From Candidatus Poribacteria bacterium (lineage in GTDB: Bacteria; Poribacteria; WGA-4E; GCA-2687025), in contig JAPPNK010000018.1 of NCBI GenBank assembly GCA_028818695.1, positions 62,001 to 126,000 on the forward strand: a stretch of DNA of 64,000 nt. Direction: 5' to 3'. The position numbers and the translations under genes are program-made. Shown here piece by piece: positions 53,910-63,091 of this stretch. Below the pieces are notes generated by a model, which was not told the origin of the DNA, ran no database searches, and saw only the letters and a list, made by a program, of their open reading frames with translations. The first letter of the stretch is position 1, and the number at the start of each line of letters is the position of its first letter.

Positions 53910-55165
53910 TGCCGAGATACGCCTACGTGGCCGTCACCGCCTCCGGTTCGAAAACAAAAGGCTCCATGGACGCCGCTTCGCGCAATGAGCTGGTGAATCG
54001 CCTTCGAGAAATGGGGTACTTTGCGACGCATGTCGAAGAGGCGGCCGGAGAAGAAGAAACGGGCCTCTTTAGCGGATTCCGCTTCGGCAAAAAGATCAAG
54101 CCGAAGCAGGTGGAGTTTTTCACCTTTCAGCTGGCGACGCTTGTCAAGGCGGGCATTCCGCTCGACAGGGCGCTCGTCACCTGCTCGGAGCAGGCAGAAA
54201 GCAACGAGCTGCGCCGCCTCATCGAAGACATCCGCGCGGACGTCGAACAGGGCGCCAGCCTCTCCGAGGCGCTGGCGAAGCATCCGAAGCATTTCAACGA
54301 CCTGTATACAAACATGGTGCGCTCCGGCCAAGAAGGCGGGGTGCTGGGTCTCGTGCTGGGGCGCCTTTCCGAGTTCAGCCGACAGCAGCGCGAACTGCGC
54401 GACTCGGTCGTTTCGGCGCTCATTTATCCGATCATACTGCTGTTCATTGCGGTCATCATCGTCGCGGTGATGATGCTTCTCGTCATTCCGCGTTTCACGA
54501 CGATGTTTTTGGAAGCCGGGATTGATCTTCCGCCCTCGACCCGCATATTGATTGCGGCTGTCGCCTATGTGAAGTCGATATGGGGGTTTGTGTGGATGAG
54601 CGGCAGCATTCCGCTGCCTGGGGCGACGCTGGCGGGCATGGTCGTAATGTGGATCGCCGCGCGGCAGTACGGCAAAACGGAGGCGGGCGAAGCGTTTTTT
54701 GACAAGGCGCGCATGCGCGTCCCGCTGATCGGTCCCGTCGTCCGAAACTTCGCCATCGTCCGCATGACTCAGACGATGAGCACGTTGCTGGAAAACGGCG
54801 TCATGCTGCTGACGGCGCTGCGCGTCGGAAAATCGACGACCGGCAGCGTCGTTTATGAAAGCGCGCTGGAGCATGCGGAGCAGGAGGTGCAAACCGGCTC
54901 CAGTCTGTCCGGCCCGCTCGAAGAAAGCGGCCTGTTTCCGCCCATCGTTACAAACATGCTGGCGATTGGGGAAGAATCGGGGCGCCCAGAGGTGATGCTC
55001 AGCCACCTAGCTGACTATTACGACATGGAAATCAAACGCTCTCTGGAACGGCTTGTGGCGGCGCTGGGTCCGATGCTTATCCTGTTCATGGCGGGCATCG
55101 TCGTCATGATTGCCGTCGCGATCATCACCCCAATGGTGAACATATCCAACATTACCGCATCTTAA
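53909..55165 (+). CDS. gspF: type II secretion inner-membrane platform protein GspF
   Basis: 418 residues from the ATG at 53909, sharing the gspE stop; a longer frame to 53828 lies inside gspE. Two T2SSF domains, the first with KPKQVEFFTFQLATLVKAGIPLDRAL, each preceding helices; three transmembrane segments (about residues 180-210, 230-250, 385-410). Typical C-terminus MLILFMAGIVVMIAVAIITPMVN. Organises the pseudopilin assembly machine. Confidence 0.95.
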   Translation: MPRYAYVAVTASGSKTKGSMDAASRNELVNRLREMGYFATHVEEAAGEEETGLFSGFRFGKKIKPKQVEFFTFQLATLVKAGIPLDRALVTCSEQAESNELRRLIEDIRADVEQGASLSEALAKHPKHFNDLYTNMVRSGQEGGVLGLVLGRLSEFSRQQRELRDSVVSALIYPIILLFIAVIIVAVMMLLVIPRFTTMFLEAGIDLPPSTRILIAAVAYVKSIWGFVWMSGSIPLPGATLAGMVVMWIAARQYGKTEAGEAFFDKARMRVPLIGPVVRNFAIVRMTQTMSTLLENGVMLLTALRVGKSTTGSVVYESALEHAEQEVQTGSSLSGPLEESGLFPPIVTNMLAIGEESGRPEVMLSHLADYYDMEIKRSLERLVAALGPMLILFMAGIVVMIAVAIITPMVNISNITAS

Positions 55166-55186
55166 TCTCAAAAGGAGGAACGCTCC

Positions 55187-55690
55187 ATGGCAACAAAACT
55201 GCTCAAAATGCTCCGACAGCGGAACGAAGGCGACGAAGGCTTCACGCTGGTGGAGGTTCTGGTGGTCCTGACGATCATCGGGATTCTCGCGGCGACCGTC
55301 TCCCCTGTCGTCATCAAACGAATCGACGAGGGGCGTCAACAGACCGCCAAATCGCAACTCAAAACCTTCAAGACAGCTCTCGAAATGTATGCCCTGGATG
55401 TCGGCGTCTATCCGACCACCGAAGAAGGCCTTGAAGCTCTCACTGCGGCTCCCACCAGCGCCGCCGGATGGAAAGGCCCCTACCTGCAGGCAGACTCGGT
55501 GAACCAAGACGGATCGCTCAAAGGCGACCCATGGAACAATGAGCTGATCTATACGCAGAACGACGGAAGCAATCCGATGCGTCCGTACGAACTTTTTTCA
55601 TACGGAAAAGACGGCGAAGAAGGCGGAACCTCCTGGAGCTCCGACATCTCCGTCTGGGACGGCGTCCTTGACGAGGAAGCCCAGCAGTAA
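55187..55690 (+). CDS. gspG: major pseudopilin GspG
   Basis: 167 residues. Prepilin motif EG/FTLVEVLVVLTIIGILAA (cleavage before Phe at about residue 19). The C-terminal part has the GspG calcium-loop features (PTTEEGLEALTAAP, WKGPYL, DPWNNELIY). A 12-residue acidic tail is longer than usual. SD AAAGGAGG before the ATG. First of four pseudopilin genes. Confidence 0.95.
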   Translation: MATKLLKMLRQRNEGDEGFTLVEVLVVLTIIGILAATVSPVVIKRIDEGRQQTAKSQLKTFKTALEMYALDVGVYPTTEEGLEALTAAPTSAAGWKGPYLQADSVNQDGSLKGDPWNNELIYTQNDGSNPMRPYELFSYGKDGEEGGTSWSSDISVWDGVLDEEAQQ

Positions 55691-55769
55691 GCCCGAAGAC
55701 GCAATTGGAGCGCGCCCCAAAGCGCACTCCAATTCAACCGCCCGATTGTAACGGCGAAAGGCGCGCGAA

Positions 55770-56405
55770 ATGAAAGCAAAAAACGGCATGTCGAGAAAGC
55801 GCTGCATCACGCGGCTCGAAAGCGGATTTACGCTGGTCGAAATGCTGGTCGTCTTAACGATCATGTCCATCGTTCTGGCGATTGCCGCTCCGTCCTTCAA
55901 GTCGTTTTCAGAGAAGCGAAAGCTCGATTCGTCGGGCGAAGCGGTGCGCAGCCTAGGTTTATTCGCCAGAAGCGCCGCTATAGCCGACAAGGAGCCGTAC
56001 ATGATCGTCTTCGATCTGACGCAGCATTCGTTCTGGCTTGCCAAGGCGTCCGCGCTGGAATACGGCGACCTTTCCCAGACCTTCGACATTGGCGCCTACG
56101 GTCCTGAAGCGCAGGAGATGCAGCCTGAGCAGCTGCTCGCCATGCGCGCCAGCGGCATACTCGGAGAAACAAAAGAGACCGAAGCGAACGTACAGATCTC
56201 CCGCGTGGATGTCGAGCGTGAAGGCGCTATCGTCTCGGGCGCGCTGGATTACGAATATGTGCAGTTCAACGCGGACGGCACCGCCGAACCTGCCAGCATC
56301 TACCTCACCAATTCTCAAAACGAAGCGATCGTCGTAGACGTCTGGCTGCGCGCCTCGCGCATTGACGTCCGCGACTTGAGCGAAAGCGAGGCGGCAGAGC
56401 TGTGA
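55770..56405 (+). CDS. gspH: minor pseudopilin GspH
   Basis: 211 residues. Prepilin motif SG/FTLVEMLVVLTIMSIVLAIA near residue 20, followed by a beta-rich domain with AVRSLGLFARSAAI and YMIVFDLTQHSFWLAK typical of GspH. Order and size fit GspH. Stop overlaps the gspI GTG (GTGA). Confidence 0.9.
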   Translation: MKAKNGMSRKRCITRLESGFTLVEMLVVLTIMSIVLAIAAPSFKSFSEKRKLDSSGEAVRSLGLFARSAAIADKEPYMIVFDLTQHSFWLAKASALEYGDLSQTFDIGAYGPEAQEMQPEQLLAMRASGILGETKETEANVQISRVDVEREGAIVSGALDYEYVQFNADGTAEPASIYLTNSQNEAIVVDVWLRASRIDVRDLSESEAAEL

Positions 56406-56833
56406 AAAAAGACCGTAAAGAAACGCGCGACTCTGCAGGATTCACCCTATTAGAGGTGATCGTCGCCATGGGAATCATCGGCGCCGCCATGCCGTTCTTG
56501 GTGATGTCGCTCGTCAGCACAAGCCGCATGCGCGCTGAATCGGAAGACCTGATCACCGCCTCGCATCTACTGCGCGACAAGATGAGCGAACTTGAATCGA
56601 TCGAATCGCTTCCGTCGGGGCAATCGCAGGGCGAATTTCTCGAGGGCGCCCGCTTTCAATGGCAGGTTAATGTCGGCCCAACAAACTACAACTCCCTCTA
56701 CGACGTCTCGGTGGTTGTCTACTGGGTTACGGGGGGAAGAACGAAGCAGCTCGGCGCGCGAACCTACATACTCGGCGAAGCGCAGGAGGCAGAAGAATCG
56801 AGCGCGCAGCCAGGCGGACAAGGAGGCGGATGA
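56402..56833 (+). CDS. gspI: minor pseudopilin GspI
   Basis: 143 residues from a GTG overlapping the gspH stop. Prepilin motif AG/FTLLEVIVAMGIIGAAMPFLV, then a short domain with LRDKMSELESIESLPSGQ resembling the GspI alpha-helix; C-terminus is Gly/Gln-rich. Caps the pseudopilus tip with GspJ and GspK. Confidence 0.88.
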   Translation: MKKDRKETRDSAGFTLLEVIVAMGIIGAAMPFLVMSLVSTSRMRAESEDLITASHLLRDKMSELESIESLPSGQSQGEFLEGARFQWQVNVGPTNYNSLYDVSVVVYWVTGGRTKQLGARTYILGEAQEAEESSAQPGGQGGG

Positions 56834-57699
56834 TGCGGATACGCGCTCAAATTCGCATTAAAAACGCGCCGCGCCGAAAACGCGACGCCGGCTTCACCCT
56901 GGTCGAATTGCTTGTCACCATGGCGATGGTGACGATCGTCAGCGGCATCGTCTATTCCTCCTTCAGCAACGCTGTCAACGTCTACAGCAAAGATTCGTCC
57001 AAAATGAACCTAGCGCGCGACATGCGGGTCGGTCTGCAGGGGCTGTCGGACGATATGTCGAACGCTGTCGCCGACGATACGAATCTTGACTTCATGTTTC
57101 TGTTTCAGGACATGGCAGGACCTGAAGGCTACGGGCAGGACATCGTCAGCTTCGTGACCTCCACCGAGCCGAACACGGCGGAAACGCAAAGCCTAAACAA
57201 CGGCGCGCCGCCAAGCCTCGCCGGCAGGCTCCAAAACACCAGCTCATTCGTTGACGACGATGAGGATGAAGCCGTCCAAGCGGCGTCCGACCTGATCCGT
57301 ATCGCCTATCTGGTCGGTACCAGCCCGGACAGCCCCCCAGCCGAAACGGCCGAGATTCAACCGCAGGCGCTTCTCAGAGTGACCTCGCCGACGTTGGACA
57401 TTGAGGAGCTGCTGGGAGAGACGGGGCTAACGCAGGACATCGAATCGATGCTGAGCGCTCTGATGGAGGAAGGTGCGGAGGTGGAAACGGTCGTCGACTC
57501 GGTTCTGGGATTAGAGTATGAGTTTTTTGACGGGGAGCAGTGGACGCCGATGTGGAACGTGGAGGAGCAGGGGGTTCCGCTGGCGGCGCGCGCCAAATTG
57601 ACCGTCGGCAGCGCAGCCAATCCAGCGAATGCGCTCATCCGCTCCACAACCGCGCGCATCGCCGTCACAAGCGTCCCAGGCGGAGGCGCGGGAAATTGA
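56830..57699 (+). CDS. gspJ: minor pseudopilin GspJ
   Basis: 289 residues. Prepilin motif AG/FTLVELLVTMAMVTIVSGIVY near residue 21 and a larger beta-rich domain (MRVGLQGLSDDMSNAV, LGLEYEFFDGEQWTPMWN). Longer than enterobacterial GspJ by about 80 residues, with an acidic insert (SFVDDDEDEAV). Its TGA overlaps the gspK TTG. Confidence 0.87.
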   Translation: MMRIRAQIRIKNAPRRKRDAGFTLVELLVTMAMVTIVSGIVYSSFSNAVNVYSKDSSKMNLARDMRVGLQGLSDDMSNAVADDTNLDFMFLFQDMAGPEGYGQDIVSFVTSTEPNTAETQSLNNGAPPSLAGRLQNTSSFVDDDEDEAVQAASDLIRIAYLVGTSPDSPPAETAEIQPQALLRVTSPTLDIEELLGETGLTQDIESMLSALMEEGAEVETVVDSVLGLEYEFFDGEQWTPMWNVEEQGVPLAARAKLTVGSAANPANALIRSTTARIAVTSVPGGGAGN

Positions 57700-59108
57700 A
57701 ACGCCCAAACGACGCCGGCATCGCCCTCATCACAACGCTTTGGATCATCGCCATTCTGTCGATTCTCATTACAGCTTATCTATACGAAACGCGGTTAGAT
57801 TGGCGCATCAGCCGAGGCGCCATTGTAAAGACGCAGGCTGAATACGCCGCCAAAGCCGGCATCGCCCAGTTTCAGGCAGTCCTAGAAGAGGACGACGACG
57901 CCTACGACGACGCCCAAGAAGACTGGGGGCAGGGCGTCAACGGCCAGCTAGAAGACCCTGTAGGCTCCGGAAAGGTTTTTAGCTACAGCGTCAGCGCGAC
58001 CGATCTGAACTCGCTCATCGACATCAATTCGGCGGATGAAACGGTCGTCCGCTCGCTGCTGGGAAGCGCGGGCGTCCCCGAAGAATCGCGTTCAACGCTG
58101 GCGCAAAACATCGTCTCGGCGCGCGGCGACCGCCCCTTCCTAACGCCAGGCGACCTCGCCCGCGTTGAAGGCATGACGAACGCCATTCTATACGGCGCCC
58201 AAGCCGCCCCCGCAGAAGGCGAAGAAGCGCAGCAAACGACTCCGCTTATCAACCTTATCAGCGTCTATTCCGTCGATAAGAATGAGCAGTCAAACGGAAC
58301 CAGCCGGACGAACATCACAAGCGCGGACGCCAACACGCTCCGCCAAAATTTAACGAACGCGGGCGGCGAGGAGCTGCTTTCTCAAAATGAAGCGGAGGCG
58401 CTGGTGAGTTACCGAGACGAAAACGATCTGGAATCGATCGGCGATTTGTTCGACGCGCCGGCCATTACCGACGAAACGCTGGACGACGTCCGCGACGAGC
58501 TCAGCACAGACGATTCGGACGACACATCAGACGAAACGACAAACATCAATTCGGCAAGCGCCGACGAGCTCGCCAATATAGACGGGCTGGATCAAGGGAC
58601 GGCGGAGGCGATCGTTCGTTACAGGGAAGAAAACGGGAACTACGACAGCGTGGACGATATACAGAACGCGCCCATCTTCACTCGAACTGAGATACAGCAA
58701 ATCGCCGACAAAATCACGGTGACGGACGATGAAACGTTAACCGGCGTGTTGAACCTAAACACGGCGGGCGCCGACGCCCTGGCGCTGCTGCCAAATATGA
58801 ACAACCAGAAGGCGCAGGCGATTGTGAACCGGCGGCAAGCGCAGCAGGCGTCCACCGAACGGCAAAGCCCCGGCGCCGAGGAGGCCCCCTCCTCCAACCC
58901 GTTTCGATCCATCGGCGACCTGCTCGAAATCGACAGCATTGACGAGGAGACCTTTAAAGAGATCGCAAATCTCGTGACCTATAGAGCGCAGGCGTTTCAG
59001 CTGACCGCGAGCGGGATGGACCCCGCAGGGACGGAAGCGGCGGCCGTCACAGCGATCATCGACCGAAGCGGGGAGGAGATCAGCGTCCGCTTCTGGCGCA
59101 TCGAATGA
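57696..59108 (+). CDS. gspK: minor pseudopilin GspK with multiple HhH (ComEA-like) units
   Basis: 470 residues from a TTG at 57696 that overlaps the gspJ stop. Prepilin-like N-terminus AGIALITTLWIIAILSILITAYL lacking the usual glutamate at +5, as in other GspK. After the pilin part come four helix-hairpin-helix units: INSADETVVRSLLGS, ITSADANTLRQNL, INSASADELANIDGLDQGTAEAIVRYREENG and LNTAGADALALLPNMNNQKAQAIVNRR. GspK normally holds two SAM-like/HhH domains; more are seen here. Caps the pseudopilus tip. Confidence 0.88.
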   Translation: MKRPNDAGIALITTLWIIAILSILITAYLYETRLDWRISRGAIVKTQAEYAAKAGIAQFQAVLEEDDDAYDDAQEDWGQGVNGQLEDPVGSGKVFSYSVSATDLNSLIDINSADETVVRSLLGSAGVPEESRSTLAQNIVSARGDRPFLTPGDLARVEGMTNAILYGAQAAPAEGEEAQQTTPLINLISVYSVDKNEQSNGTSRTNITSADANTLRQNLTNAGGEELLSQNEAEALVSYRDENDLESIGDLFDAPAITDETLDDVRDELSTDDSDDTSDETTNINSASADELANIDGLDQGTAEAIVRYREENGNYDSVDDIQNAPIFTRTEIQQIADKITVTDDETLTGVLNLNTAGADALALLPNMNNQKAQAIVNRRQAQQASTERQSPGAEEAPSSNPFRSIGDLLEIDSIDEETFKEIANLVTYRAQAFQLTASGMDPAGTEAAAVTAIIDRSGEEISVRFWRIE

Positions 59109-59156
59109 AAAACATGACGCATCGCATGAACATGAACAGATCGGCGGAGAAAAAAC

Positions 59157-61082
59157 GTGGCTAGCAAAACCATCGTCGGCATTGATATCGGCGCCCACTG
59201 CGTTAAAGCGGCGCGCGTCGAAGACAAAGGCGGGTTTACGGTTCTGGGTATCGGCGAGGAACCGATGCCCCCAAACGCTTCGATTGAGCAGCAGAAAGAA
59301 GCCATCCAAAAAGCGCTCAACCAAGCGGGCGCACGGCGCAGCCGGTGCGCTATCGGCGTCCCGCGCGACCAGGTCGTTCTGCGGCGGATCGACAAGCTGC
59401 CAAAAGACCTGGACGCGTCGAGCATGCAGGAGGTGGTGCGCCTCCAGGCGGACAGCGAGCTGCCGTTTGATCATGGCGAGGCGGTGTACGACTACCTGAA
59501 TGTGCGCGAGAGCGAGGAATCCGCATCGGTTGAGATCGTCGCGGCGCGGCTGAGCGAGGTGGAGCGCATCGTCAACAGCGTGCGCGAAGCGGGCGGCAAG
59601 CCGGTCGCCATCGCCCCGTCGGTGTTTGCGATCCCGGCGCTCGCGCGGCTGGACGCCGGAGACGAGTCGGATCGCCGCCATCTGCTCATTGTGGATATCG
59701 GACATTCGGGGACCGAGGTCGGCGTCGTTTGCGACGGCTCCATCGAAACGACGCGAAGTTTTCCCATCGGCGCCGACCAGCTGCGGAGCGGCGACGCGCG
59801 CGTTCCGTCGCTCTTTATCGGCGAATTGACGCGCACGATTCAAGCCCACAAGCGGCAGTTTCAAGACGACAAGCCGTTCGATGACATCTGGCTCTGGGGC
59901 GGCGGCGCCTCCATGCGCTTCAACAATCTGACCGAGGACGGCGCGTCGGTCTCGCTGGCGCAGCTGATCGAGTCGCAACTGGGATCGCCCGTTCATACCA
60001 ACATCGAAATCAAAGGGTTCAAGGACGCTTCAAAGGTGAGCGAGGAGCCTGCCGGCTGGCATCGATACGGCGTCGCGCTGGGGCTGGCGGTCGGCGAGCT
60101 GTCCGGGACGCTGGAAGCGAATCTGATCCCAAGAATGGACAAGGAAAAGCATGAACAGGCAGACCGCAACCGGCAGGCTCTCGTTTGCGTCATCGCCGCG
60201 GCGGCTTTGACAGCGGCGATCGCCCTGTTGAGCGCGCAGATCAAGAGCAGCCAGGCGGCGGATGTGCGCGACCTCAACAACGAAATCAAAAAGTATAGAG
60301 CGGACAAGGCAATCTCAGACCGAGAAGCGTCCAAAATCCACCGCATGAACGCCTACCTGGCGCCGAGATATTCGGTGCTGGATGTGCTGCGGGAGCTGAC
60401 CGCTCTTCTGCCAGACCGCCCATCGATCGCCGCGACAGCGATCCAGTTTAGCGATTCGGGCGAGGTGCAGATCGAACTGCAGGCGAGTTCGCATGACATC
60501 GTCAAGGAGACAGCGCAAAAGATCGCCAAATCCCCATGGTTCGATCCGAACAAAATCTCCTTAAGCCAGGTAACAACGCTTGAGGAAAACCGGCGCCAAA
60601 TTCATCAGTTCAGGGTCACCGCCCAAGTGTCAGCCAACGCCCCGGTCCTAGCCGTCCGACAGATCGGATCCGGCAACGAACCGACCGCCGACGGAGCGCG
60701 GCAGGGACAGCGCGGAGGCGGACAAACTGCCCAAAGGGGCGAAGGCGAAAACCGCCAGGTCGCCTCTCGACAAAGCGAAGGCGCCGCGCGCGGCAGCGGA
60801 CCGCGAGGCAACGGTTCGCCGCAGCGAAGCGCTCAAATCCCCGTTCAGAACGCAAAGATGTCGTTTGAAGGCGTTAAAAGCGGCGCGGAAATAGAGGCCG
60901 CGCTGAAAGAAGCGCTGGAGAAAGGAGGCGTCAAATTGGACGCGAAGGCGCTCGAAGAGCTGAAATCGTCGGGAGTCACAGTGATAGAGGGCGGGAGCGG
61001 CGAATTCAGCGGAACGGGATTCAGCAAAACGATTGAGCTCAATATAGATATCGGGGAATCAAGCGAAGAAAAGGACGAATAG
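59157..61082 (+). CDS. PilM/PilN-like (GspL-position) assembly protein
   Basis: 641 residues from a GTG with GGAG upstream. The N-terminal half is PilM-like (actin fold): VGIDIGAHCVKAARV, VDIGHSGTEVGVV and LWGGGASMRFNNL. One membrane helix (about 340-360) is followed by a PilN-like coiled coil and periplasmic domain (to about 490). A Gly/Gln/Arg-rich linker comes next, then a further C-terminal domain (about 565-640, SFEGVKSGAEIEAALKEAL). In position it takes the role of GspL, which shares the PilM fold. Confidence 0.88.
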   Translation: MASKTIVGIDIGAHCVKAARVEDKGGFTVLGIGEEPMPPNASIEQQKEAIQKALNQAGARRSRCAIGVPRDQVVLRRIDKLPKDLDASSMQEVVRLQADSELPFDHGEAVYDYLNVRESEESASVEIVAARLSEVERIVNSVREAGGKPVAIAPSVFAIPALARLDAGDESDRRHLLIVDIGHSGTEVGVVCDGSIETTRSFPIGADQLRSGDARVPSLFIGELTRTIQAHKRQFQDDKPFDDIWLWGGGASMRFNNLTEDGASVSLAQLIESQLGSPVHTNIEIKGFKDASKVSEEPAGWHRYGVALGLAVGELSGTLEANLIPRMDKEKHEQADRNRQALVCVIAAAALTAAIALLSAQIKSSQAADVRDLNNEIKKYRADKAISDREASKIHRMNAYLAPRYSVLDVLRELTALLPDRPSIAATAIQFSDSGEVQIELQASSHDIVKETAQKIAKSPWFDPNKISLSQVTTLEENRRQIHQFRVTAQVSANAPVLAVRQIGSGNEPTADGARQGQRGGGQTAQRGEGENRQVASRQSEGAARGSGPRGNGSPQRSAQIPVQNAKMSFEGVKSGAEIEAALKEALEKGGVKLDAKALEELKSSGVTVIEGGSGEFSGTGFSKTIELNIDIGESSEEKDE

Positions 61083-61085
61083 ACG

Positions 61086-63068
61086 GTGAAATTTAAACTA
61101 GGCGGGGCCGTTTCGGATCGCAGCGTCAAGCTGCTTCTCATCGTCTCGGGCGTTGGGGTCGCGCTCTTTGCGGCGTTTCAGTTCCTCGGCATTCTCAGCG
61201 GGCAAGAAAATGTCGAAGATAAAAAACGGGAACTGGCGGAAGCGTCCCTCATGTCGCGCATGCAGGAGCCGCTCAGAACGGCGGCGCGTTCCATTCAGGA
61301 CGCCTCGAAGACGTCGGGAGAAACGCTTCCCAAGCCGGTCCTCGACAAAATGGAGGAGCTGTACGCTGTCAAGCCGACGCCTGAAAACGGAAAACGCCCG
61401 CTTCTATCAGCGACCGCAAACGACTTGATGGCGCGTCTGGGCATCAACGACCGGCAGGCGCAGTTTATTCTGGAAAGCAGGACAGGCGTCGAATCGGTCA
61501 GCGACTTCTCCGACCGGAGACGCAACCTGTTTGACGCGAACGCCGACACCATTGAGCCGATGATTCTGCAAAAAATCGCCCAAACTGCAGGGCGAAGCGG
61601 CATTCAAAAGCTGGATTTTGTAAAGGTTGAACAGCAGACCAAGATCGATAAGACGCAATCCGTCATCGTCAAACCAAGCCCTACATCTATCCAGGACCTG
61701 ACGGAGCGCATCTCCGCCGTCCGAACGGCTCTCATGTCCGAGCATTCCGCCCCGCTTCAAGAAGCGGCGGCGCAGCTGATTCAGCTGACGCGCGACGATC
61801 CTTCTATTCGAGATAACGCGGGGGGCAACCTCGAAAGGATGATAGACGACCCTGACCTTTCGGAGGACAAGGTCGCTCAGCTGCGCCTCGCCTGGCTCGC
61901 CTCGCAGCCCTCCAAGATGCGCATACTTGACAGCCTGGTGCGAACGCATATGCAGGACGGCTTGAGCCGAATTCCGCCGGAACCCGCGCCGCAAGCGGAC
62001 GGCGAAAGCAAAGCGGAGAACGGCAGCGAAGGCGGAGAAGAAAACGCCGACGCGGAAAACAGCGGCGAGAACGCCGAAAATAATGAAGAGGGCGGGAGCG
62101 AAGAGCCCGCAAACGGAGACGGCGGAGAAGAAAACGCTAACGTGGAAAACGGCGGCGAGAACGCCGAAAATAATGAAGAGGGCGGGAGCGAAGAGTCCGC
62201 AAACGGAGACGGCGGCGAAGAAAACGCCAGCGCGGAAAACAGCGGCGAAAACGCCGAAAATAAAGAAGAAGCCGATGACAGCGAAGCGGACAATGCCAAG
62301 CAAGCGTCTGAACCGCCGACGCATCTCATCCCCATCAAATTTGGAGCGCATCCTTATCCGCAGCTCGCCCAAATAAAGCCTGCGGCGCAGAAGCGGCTGA
62401 TGGAGACGCTCCGCGACAACCAAGCCGCGTGGCTCAGCGACGACCAGCTGCGTTACATTCTGGATGTGAAAGAGGAGGAGCCGGCGTCCGAAAATCAAGA
62501 CCAAGAAGAGGGAGGCGGCGAGAATGCCGAGACCGAAAACGAAGAAGAAAAGCCGAACGACGAACAAAACGGCGCGCAAGAAACAACAGACGCCAATGAG
62601 AACGAATCTGAAGAGGCAGACAACGAAGAAAACGGCGAAGACGCCGACAAAAACGAAGAAAACGGCGAAGACACTGATCAAAATGAAAGCGAAAAGGAAA
62701 GCGGCGAAGCGGAAGGCGAAGAGAGCGGTGACGATGAAAAAGACGGCGAAGACGCCCAAGAAGAGAGCGAGAGCGGGCCGGAGCCGTTTACGCACCCCGA
62801 TCTCGAAAAGATACGAGCCTACCATGTCAAGCTGATCGACACGCTGTGGCGCATATCGGAGGCGGTGGATAAACCGACCCCCGCCAAACCGCTCATCTAT
62901 ACGGCATCGACGGAATTTCGGGCGCGAATCGAAAACCTCATCCGATTCGTGTACCAGCTGGAAGGGGACGCGCCGTGGATGCGCATCTCCGAGCTCAGCC
63001 TGACGAAGCACAACGAGGACGGACCGACGCTTCTCGTCCGAGTGACCGTCAAAGCGACCATCTTTTGA
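61086..63068 (+). CDS. GspM/PilO-position membrane protein with acidic repeats
   Basis: 660 residues from a GTG three bases after the gspL-like gene. One N-terminal helix (about 14-38), a coiled region, an HhH-like SATANDLMARLGINDRQAQFILE, then three tandem 30-residue acidic repeats (316-394, GGEENAxxENxGENAENNEEGGSEExANGD) and a second acidic run (about 465-560). The C-terminal 90 residues (LEKIRAYHVKLIDTLWRISEAV to the end) resemble a PilO/GspM ferredoxin-like fold. Much longer than usual GspM. Confidence 0.85.
   Translation: MKFKLGGAVSDRSVKLLLIVSGVGVALFAAFQFLGILSGQENVEDKKRELAEASLMSRMQEPLRTAARSIQDASKTSGETLPKPVLDKMEELYAVKPTPENGKRPLLSATANDLMARLGINDRQAQFILESRTGVESVSDFSDRRRNLFDANADTIEPMILQKIAQTAGRSGIQKLDFVKVEQQTKIDKTQSVIVKPSPTSIQDLTERISAVRTALMSEHSAPLQEAAAQLIQLTRDDPSIRDNAGGNLERMIDDPDLSEDKVAQLRLAWLASQPSKMRILDSLVRTHMQDGLSRIPPEPAPQADGESKAENGSEGGEENADAENSGENAENNEEGGSEEPANGDGGEENANVENGGENAENNEEGGSEESANGDGGEENASAENSGENAENKEEADDSEADNAKQASEPPTHLIPIKFGAHPYPQLAQIKPAAQKRLMETLRDNQAAWLSDDQLRYILDVKEEEPASENQDQEEGGGENAETENEEEKPNDEQNGAQETTDANENESEEADNEENGEDADKNEENGEDTDQNESEKESGEAEGEESGDDEKDGEDAQEESESGPEPFTHPDLEKIRAYHVKLIDTLWRISEAVDKPTPAKPLIYTASTEFRARIENLIRFVYQLEGDAPWMRISELSLTKHNEDGPTLLVRVTVKATIF
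62031..62267 (+). repeat. acidic 90-bp tandem repeats inside the GspM-like gene
   Basis: Two full and one partial 90-bp units encoding GGEENAxxENxGENAENNEEGGSEExANGD at protein residues 316-394. In frame, with few differences between units, so of recent origin. Confidence 0.88.
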
Positions 63069-63091
63069 AGACGACAACGAAGGAGCGACTC

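Noticed and set aside
53690-55006. 438-codon open frame on the minus strand
   Set aside because: Antisense to gspE and gspF, whose motifs are intact; composition (His/Arg-rich) marks it as a shadow.
58755-59996. 413-codon open frame on the minus strand
   Set aside because: Antisense to gspK and the gspL-like gene; no recognisable domain.
61407-63077. 556-codon open frame on the minus strand
   Set aside because: Antisense to the GspM-like gene; the acidic repeats read backwards as Phe/Val/Leu-rich sequence, with no start context or homology.
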